From assembly GCA_031289625.1 (NCBI GenBank), contig JAITPB010000047.1:1-18235 (forward strand): a DNA stretch of 18,235 bases, written 5' to 3'. Positions 15,075 to 18,235 of the stretch are shown here, one piece after another (positions within the stretch are counted from its first letter, which is position 1; each line of letters opens with the position of its first letter). The stretch comes from Clostridiales bacterium. GTDB lineage: Bacteria; Bacillota; Clostridia; Lachnospirales; WQUN01. Made by a program: the position numbers and the translations under genes. A model generated the notes under the pieces. It was not told the origin of the DNA. It saw only the letters and a program-made list of their open reading frames with translations, and searched no databases.

Positions 15075-15092
15075 AATAAATTTATTGGGAGG
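15075..15092 (+). promoter_or_regulatory. 12-bp palindrome abutting the ribosome site of the HTH-like gene
   Basis: AATAAATTTATT (15075-15086) is a perfect palindrome directly followed by GGGAGG, the Shine-Dalgarno of the ATG at 15099. It could be an operator for self-regulation or just AT-rich leader. Only the symmetry supports it. Confidence 0.3.
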
Positions 15093-15098
15093 CATATC

Positions 15099-15695
15099 AT
15101 GATTTCCAGAGCCATTTTTAATGATTTAAAACAAGTCGACGTCAGCAAAAATAAAGCCCTTACGAGTGAACGCGTCTCGGCCTTATGGGCCCGGATGCAA
15201 AAAGAACAGCGGGAGCAGATTTATATTCAAGCCGGTATTCAAAAAAATACGGTCGACAGAACACGCAGGATGGGCAATATTTCTGTTACGCTGGCGTGCG
15301 TCCTGGCTCAAGTGATGGACGTGGATCCGTATTATTTGACTGCCGAAACGGGCGTGGATCAAGGGGCTGAGGAAGGTCGCATTTTACAGTTCCTCGTTGA
15401 CCACAATTATCAAAAAACATTAGATCGCCACTCGGCGATCCACAACGGCGGAAACCCCGTTCCGAAATCCAAGCCCGCTAAAGTTTCACACGATCCTATC
15501 AATGCCGCAGAGATCTCTATAGAGTCGTTTGCTGATGACAAAATTTCCTCTTTGACGCCCGAAGAAAAATCACTGCTGGAAGGCATGTCTGAAGAGGAAA
15601 TTATCAGTCTGCTGCAGTCTCTTTATTTGCGTTCAAAGTACAATGACAGCGCTAAAAATCTGGTTGGGCTGCTGAAACTGCTTTTAATCGGCTGA
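15099..15695 (+). CDS. Uncharacterised HTH-like protein
   Basis: A 198-residue protein I do not recognise by name. Residues about 30-80 look like a helix-turn-helix of the Xre or similar kind (helix with RMQKEQREQIYIQAGI, then KNTVDRTRRMGNISVTLACVLAQVMDVDPYYLTAE). The phrase VDPYYLTAE resembles the end of Cro/CI-type domains, where the protein settles on a target size or state. After a polar linker (about 105-145) comes an acidic helical tail (SLTPEEKSLLEGMSEEEII) and a hydrophobic LVGLLKLLLIG end, possibly for dimerisation or partner binding. GGGAGG lies 6 bases before the ATG. It sits 139 bases upstream of the GG-leader peptide gene on the same strand and could control it; this is inference. 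Confidence 0.75.
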   Translation: MISRAIFNDLKQVDVSKNKALTSERVSALWARMQKEQREQIYIQAGIQKNTVDRTRRMGNISVTLACVLAQVMDVDPYYLTAETGVDQGAEEGRILQFLVDHNYQKTLDRHSAIHNGGNPVPKSKPAKVSHDPINAAEISIESFADDKISSLTPEEKSLLEGMSEEEIISLLQSLYLRSKYNDSAKNLVGLLKLLLIG

Positions 15696-15696
15696 A

Positions 15697-15752
15697 TCAC
15701 CACCGCAAAAAAGGCATCACCGCATAAAAAGCATCACCGCATAAGAGGCATC
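15697..15752. repeat. Imperfect 17-base tandem repeats, unit GCATCACCGCATAAAAA
   Basis: Near-identical copies occupy 15714-15730 and 15731-15747 (last three bases differ), with a 5-base start of a third at 15748 and a degenerate copy (ATCACCACCGCAAAAAA) just before. They lie right after the HTH-like gene stop and before the peptide gene. Function unknown; they could be binding sites or slippage products. Confidence 0.7.
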
Positions 15753-15834
15753 TGCCCCGCCAAAACGCACATGACCGTTACTACGCGATTATGATTGACA
15801 TCGATATGGATACTCTCAGAAAGGTGTGTGCTTT

Positions 15835-16029
15835 ATGGGAGACACTATGATTCACGACGAGTCTATGGACGACACCATGCGGGATACATTAAAAGATTTA
15901 ACACAGGAAGAAATGGAAGCCATTGACGGCGGATGCCACTGGGCCTGTTATTATGTTTATTATCCGGTAAGGGTTTTTTATTATCCAGTGCCCAGAAGCC
16001 CCTGTTACGCTTACTGGGGTTGTTATTAA
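15835..16029 (+). CDS. Candidate ribosomally made peptide precursor with double-glycine leader
   Basis: A 64-residue protein starting at ATG 15835 (AAAGG 10 bases upstream; the GTG at 15826 is less likely). Residues 1-33 form a very acidic leader (11 Asp/Glu) ending LTQEEMEAIDGG. Leu -12, Glu -8, Met -7, Ile -4 and Gly -2/-1 match the classic double-glycine leader cut by C39-peptidase transporters. The 31-residue core (34-64) has four Cys (34, 38, 57, 63), nine Tyr, two Trp, one Phe, two YYPV motifs, two Arg and only one Ser with no Thr. The scarcity of Ser/Thr argues against a lanthipeptide and favours disulfides, thioether/Tyr cross-links or another modification. No maturase, C39 transporter or immunity gene is recognised here. 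A strong terminator follows, so the transcript ends with this gene. Confidence 0.72.
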   Translation: MGDTMIHDESMDDTMRDTLKDLTQEEMEAIDGGCHWACYYVYYPVRVFYYPVPRSPCYAYWGCY

Positions 16030-16047
16030 ACTACCGCAGCGCGCGTC

Positions 16048-16082
16048 AAAAAAGCCACAGCTTTACCGGCTGTGGCTTTTTT
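16048..16082. terminator. Bidirectional intrinsic terminator between peptide and VanW genes
   Basis: AAAAAAGCCACAG and CTGTGGCTTTTTT are perfect complements around a 9-base loop. With the A run on one side and the T run on the other it works on both strands, ending the peptide gene (+) and the VanW gene (-). Confidence 0.92.
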
Positions 16083-16092
16083 GATTCTCAAA

Positions 16093-17589
16093 CTATTCCG
16101 TCTGCGGCGTGTCTTGCGAAACTTCCGCCGCTGGGTTTTGGGCTTGCACAGGCTTCGGCGCGGAGCGGCTCGGCCCGGTACCCACTCTTACTTCTCCCGG
16201 AGTCCCTTTGTAGTAACTAGAGTTGATCTGTTCCCGGCTGACTTCCTGCCCGCCTTCGTAAACAATTTTATAAAGTCCGTAACGCGATCCGGCGGATCCT
16301 CTTGTGACGACGACTCTTTCGCCTTTGGGCAGGGAGGAGTCATACGTCACGACTTCGGAACCCGATTGCACCGTCTCCAGAAACCGATTATAAAACTCTA
16401 TCTTGTGATCCGGCCCGTGTACTTCCAAGCCGTAAATCCTCGCGGTGAGCGTGCCTCCATCCGCGGAGCATTCCAAAAAAACCGGCAGATCGGTATTGTT
16501 TTGAAATTTGAGATCAATATAATCGCCGGCCAGCGTCGCGTCATAGCTGTAATCCAAATACCCTACTTTTAAAGAATGGCTCTGACGTTCCACGACTTCC
16601 AGTTCCGCGTGCAGAACTGCATTGTAGAGCGTGCTGGAAACCTGGCAGACGCCGCCGCCGTAATCATCCTCGAACTTGCCGTTGACAATTACCCGGGCCA
16701 AAGCGTACCCGTTTTCCGGCGTACTGGGGCCCAAGGCGTCGTTCGTGGAAAAAACCTCGCCGGGCTGAAGCGTTGTGCCGTTGATCTTACTGGCTGCGGT
16801 TCGGATGTTGGTGGTGCGGCCTGCGGATCCAGCCGCGATGTTCGTGGAAAAGGATCCCAGCAGACTTTGCGCTTGCGCCGCATATTCTTCTGTAATGCGC
16901 GGCGCTACCTCCAGTAAAACGATATCCACGCCGCCCGCTTGCTTAGACGCCAGCAATGCGTTGACGATATCGGCGGTAGACTGAACGTCCATTTCCGTGC
17001 CGGATATTTCTTTTGTGGTGCTAAACTGCCCGTCAACACGGCTGATGGTCGCGTCGATGGGCGCCACGTATACTTGCTCGGCCAGGACGCCGATTTTTTC
17101 TTGCGCCGCTTTTGTGTTATAGCTGTAAGGCGGATCATATGTAATTTCGTACGGTGTTGTTTCCAGCGCCTTTATCTTACTGTAACGTTCTTCCAGGGTA
17201 CCTTCCCGCGCATAAGCGTAAGCTTCCTTAACAAGGTCCGTAAAATCCAGTTTTGCGTCAAACTCATCAAACCGGAAAACAAATTCTTTCCCGCCGCCGT
17301 GGAGAGTAATGGTTTTATCGTCTAGGCGTGTCTGAAATTCCTCCACAACTTTTTCCAAGGCATCCGCCTCGTCCAGCCCCCCTATATCCACCCCGTTGAT
17401 CAGAATATTTTGGTAAATATAAGGTTCATTTACAGCGGCTGTCATTTCCTGATATTTATTGTAAGACACAAAACCCATAATAGATCCTATGGCCACAATC
17501 AGCAGCAACGCCGCCAGGATAACCGACGCGATGCCCCATCCCCGCTTTTTGCCCGTTTTTCCTTGAAGTTCGCGCTCTTCTTTCGTCAT
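16093..17589 (-). CDS. VanW-family envelope protein with G5 domain
   Basis: A 498-residue membrane-anchored protein. It has a charged N terminus (KTGKKRG), one membrane segment at about 19-42 and an extracellular remainder. Residues about 60-215 hold one or two peptidoglycan-binding-like (PG_binding_4) repeats, the first opening with ILINGVDIGGL. The VanW domain spans about 255-385 and shows AASKINGTTLQPGEVFS, then DDYGGGVCQVSSTLYNAVL. A G5 domain with SGSEVVTYDSSLPKGE...YKIVYEGGQEVSREQI follows, then a low-complexity Pro/Ser/Ala tail. The family is linked to vancomycin-resistance clusters by name, but most members like this one are chromosomal cell-wall proteins of unknown function in Clostridia. 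The ATG has GGGGGAAAG directly upstream. It stops in TAG just before the shared terminator. No van resistance genes lie nearby. Confidence 0.93.
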   Translation of the reverse strand: MTKEERELQGKTGKKRGWGIASVILAALLLIVAIGSIMGFVSYNKYQEMTAAVNEPYIYQNILINGVDIGGLDEADALEKVVEEFQTRLDDKTITLHGGGKEFVFRFDEFDAKLDFTDLVKEAYAYAREGTLEERYSKIKALETTPYEITYDPPYSYNTKAAQEKIGVLAEQVYVAPIDATISRVDGQFSTTKEISGTEMDVQSTADIVNALLASKQAGGVDIVLLEVAPRITEEYAAQAQSLLGSFSTNIAAGSAGRTTNIRTAASKINGTTLQPGEVFSTNDALGPSTPENGYALARVIVNGKFEDDYGGGVCQVSSTLYNAVLHAELEVVERQSHSLKVGYLDYSYDATLAGDYIDLKFQNNTDLPVFLECSADGGTLTARIYGLEVHGPDHKIEFYNRFLETVQSGSEVVTYDSSLPKGERVVVTRGSAGSRYGLYKIVYEGGQEVSREQINSSYYKGTPGEVRVGTGPSRSAPKPVQAQNPAAEVSQDTPQTE

Positions 17590-17636
17590 AGACTTTCCCC
17601 CTATAAAATCATTACAAAATTACTATTGACAATCGT

Positions 17637-17673
17637 AGTATAGCACAAAACGACAAGTCCTGCAATAGCAGGA
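17637..17673 (-). promoter_or_regulatory. VanW-gene promoter overlapped by inverted repeat
   Basis: On the minus strand TTGCAG (17665-17660), 17 bases and TATACT (17642-17637) form the likely promoter, 48 bases before the ATG. A perfect inverted repeat TCCTGC-AATA-GCAGGA (17658-17673) covers the -35 box and could be an operator. Confidence 0.5.
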
Positions 17674-17786
17674 AGTTGTTTCCAGGCAGTCGTAATAAAA
17701 TTTAATATTATTCACACAAATGTAATAATTAGCGCGCTGTATATAGTTTATCTTACGCCCCGTTACATTATGCGCGGCGAAGCAAT

Positions 17787-17840
17787 AAAAAAGCGCCGCT
17801 GCCCGGCGAGGGCGTCTGTGTCCCTCCGCTGAACAGCGGC
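17787..17840 (-). terminator. Terminator of tyrS
   Basis: On the minus strand GCCGCTG (17840-17834) pairs with CAGCGGC (17801-17795), enclosing a second GAGGG/CCCTC stem, and is followed after GC by six T (17792-17787). It lies about 45 bases past the tyrS stop. The stretch 17674-17786 between it and the VanW promoter is AT-rich with nothing recognised. Confidence 0.7.
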
Positions 17841-17884
17841 TGGGGCCGCAGCGAAATTTTTAGAAAATTTTGGGGAAAGACGTT

Positions 17885-18190
17885 TCAGTTTTGACCGGGA
17901 ATACGGACACGATGAAAAACTTTTTTTCCTTTTTGGATGAGCAAAATCCCATCCTGAAAATCCATTTCTTGGATCATATGGTCAAAATGTGTAATTTTCA
18001 TGCCGTTTATTTTGACGCCGCCCTGCTGGACGAGGCGTCTGCCTTCGGCGCGGGAGGGGATCAGGCTGACTTTTTCCAGCAGCTCAATAATATTCACACC
18101 GGAAGAAAACAAATCTCCAGAAAGATCCGTTGTGGGCACAGAGCCGTCCATCGCGCCGCCGACGAGGAGAGAGTGGGACGCTGCCAGGGC
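17885..18190 (-). CDS. tyrS: Tyrosyl-tRNA synthetase C-terminal part, frame interrupted near window edge
   Basis: About 101 residues of the C-terminal end of TyrRS. They comprise the linker that precedes the tRNA-binding tail (LVGGAMDGSVPTTDL) and a complete S4 RNA-binding domain: NIIELLEKVSLIPSRAEGRRLVQQGGVKING, ending LIQKGKKVFHRVRI. This is the usual bacterial TyrRS tail. Reading upstream in the same frame there is a TAG at 18193-18191, exactly where the enzyme should continue. The 14 codons beyond it up to the window end (YYMSMILLSSEFWD) do not obviously match TyrRS. Another frame gives LYVHDLAEL, faintly like the TyrRS LVHGEEE segment, so a frameshift is possible. Options are a pseudogene or 3' fragment, a sequence or assembly error near the edge, or a recoded stop. 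ATG 18151 has no good ribosome site. The catalytic domain is outside the window. Confidence 0.75.
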   Translation of the reverse strand, partial: ALAASHSLLVGGAMDGSVPTTDLSGDLFSSGVNIIELLEKVSLIPSRAEGRRLVQQGGVKINGMKITHFDHMIQEMDFQDGILLIQKGKKVFHRVRIPGQN

Positions 18191-18235
18191 CTAATCCCAA
18201 AATTCTGAGCTCAGCAAGATCATGGACATATAATA

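Noticed and set aside
15697..15752. CRISPR array
   Set aside because: The 17-base repeats are adjacent without spacers, too short, and no cas gene is present.
15795..15800. Perfect TTGACA before the peptide gene
   Set aside because: No -10 element is found 16-19 bases downstream (AGAAAG lies there), so I do not call a promoter.
15791..15850. Mini-ORF MIDIDMDTLRKVCALWETL overlapping the peptide gene start
   Set aside because: Nineteen codons with no good ribosome site; it could be a coupling leader but there is nothing to support it beyond the ATG.
16093..17589. Vancomycin resistance
   Set aside because: VanW homology alone does not imply resistance; no vanHAX or regulatory genes are near.
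17885..18235. TAG as a recoded (pyrrolysine-like) codon in tyrS
   Set aside because: Other genes here end at TAG directly before terminators or convergent genes, and the residues before the tyrS TAG do not match the family, so a broken frame or error is simpler.

Overview
The window reads as chromosomal DNA of a Gram-positive-type anaerobe, most likely a Clostridia-like Firmicute of middling GC content. The evidence is the strong AGGAGG-type ribosome sites, a VanW/G5 envelope protein, a TagO/WecA-like lipid-carrier transferase, the sua5-ywlE-upp-wecA gene order common in Firmicutes, and a Firmicute-type alpha-ribazole salvage pair (cblT-cblS). Both a GlnRS and an AspRS gene are present. The genus cannot be fixed from the sequence alone.

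Layout. Bases 1-1106 (minus) hold the 5' part of hisD, which runs off the left edge. Divergent promoters separate it from glnS (1345-3054) and aspS (3077-4834), two aminoacyl-tRNA synthetase genes in tandem. The pair converges on pyrH-frr (6245-4952, minus), with a hairpin and a 10-bp tandem repeat between them. From 6313 a good promoter and a cobalamin riboswitch lead into cblT-cblS (6717-8010), which should import and phosphorylate alpha-ribazole for lower-ligand assembly of cobamides. Then come a FIST-domain sensor gene (8156-9319) and a run of SEC-C protein gene, sua5, ywlE-upp and wecA/tagO-like gene (9523-13229). A membrane-anchored polysaccharide deacetylase (14080-13235, minus) converges on that run. 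An amidohydrolase, an HTH-like protein and a 64-residue double-glycine-leader peptide gene (14250-16029) are followed by a perfect bidirectional terminator shared with a VanW-family gene (17589-16093, minus). The right edge holds the C-terminal part of tyrS (minus), which shows an in-frame TAG.

The points most worth a second look are: (i) a small Cys/Tyr-rich peptide with a textbook GG leader (15835-16029), next to an HTH-like gene and without recognisable modification genes in view; (ii) an in-frame fusion of a low-molecular-weight phosphatase (YwlE type) to uracil phosphoribosyltransferase, which still keeps an internal Shine-Dalgarno and ATG for Upp; (iii) pyrH, whose only well-placed start codon is ATC; (iv) the interrupted tyrS reading frame at the window edge.

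The genes are mostly housekeeping (translation, nucleotide salvage, tRNA t6A modification, envelope synthesis). Accessory character is confined to about 14.2-16.1 kb. No tRNA, rRNA, CRISPR array, insertion sequence or phage gene was recognised.
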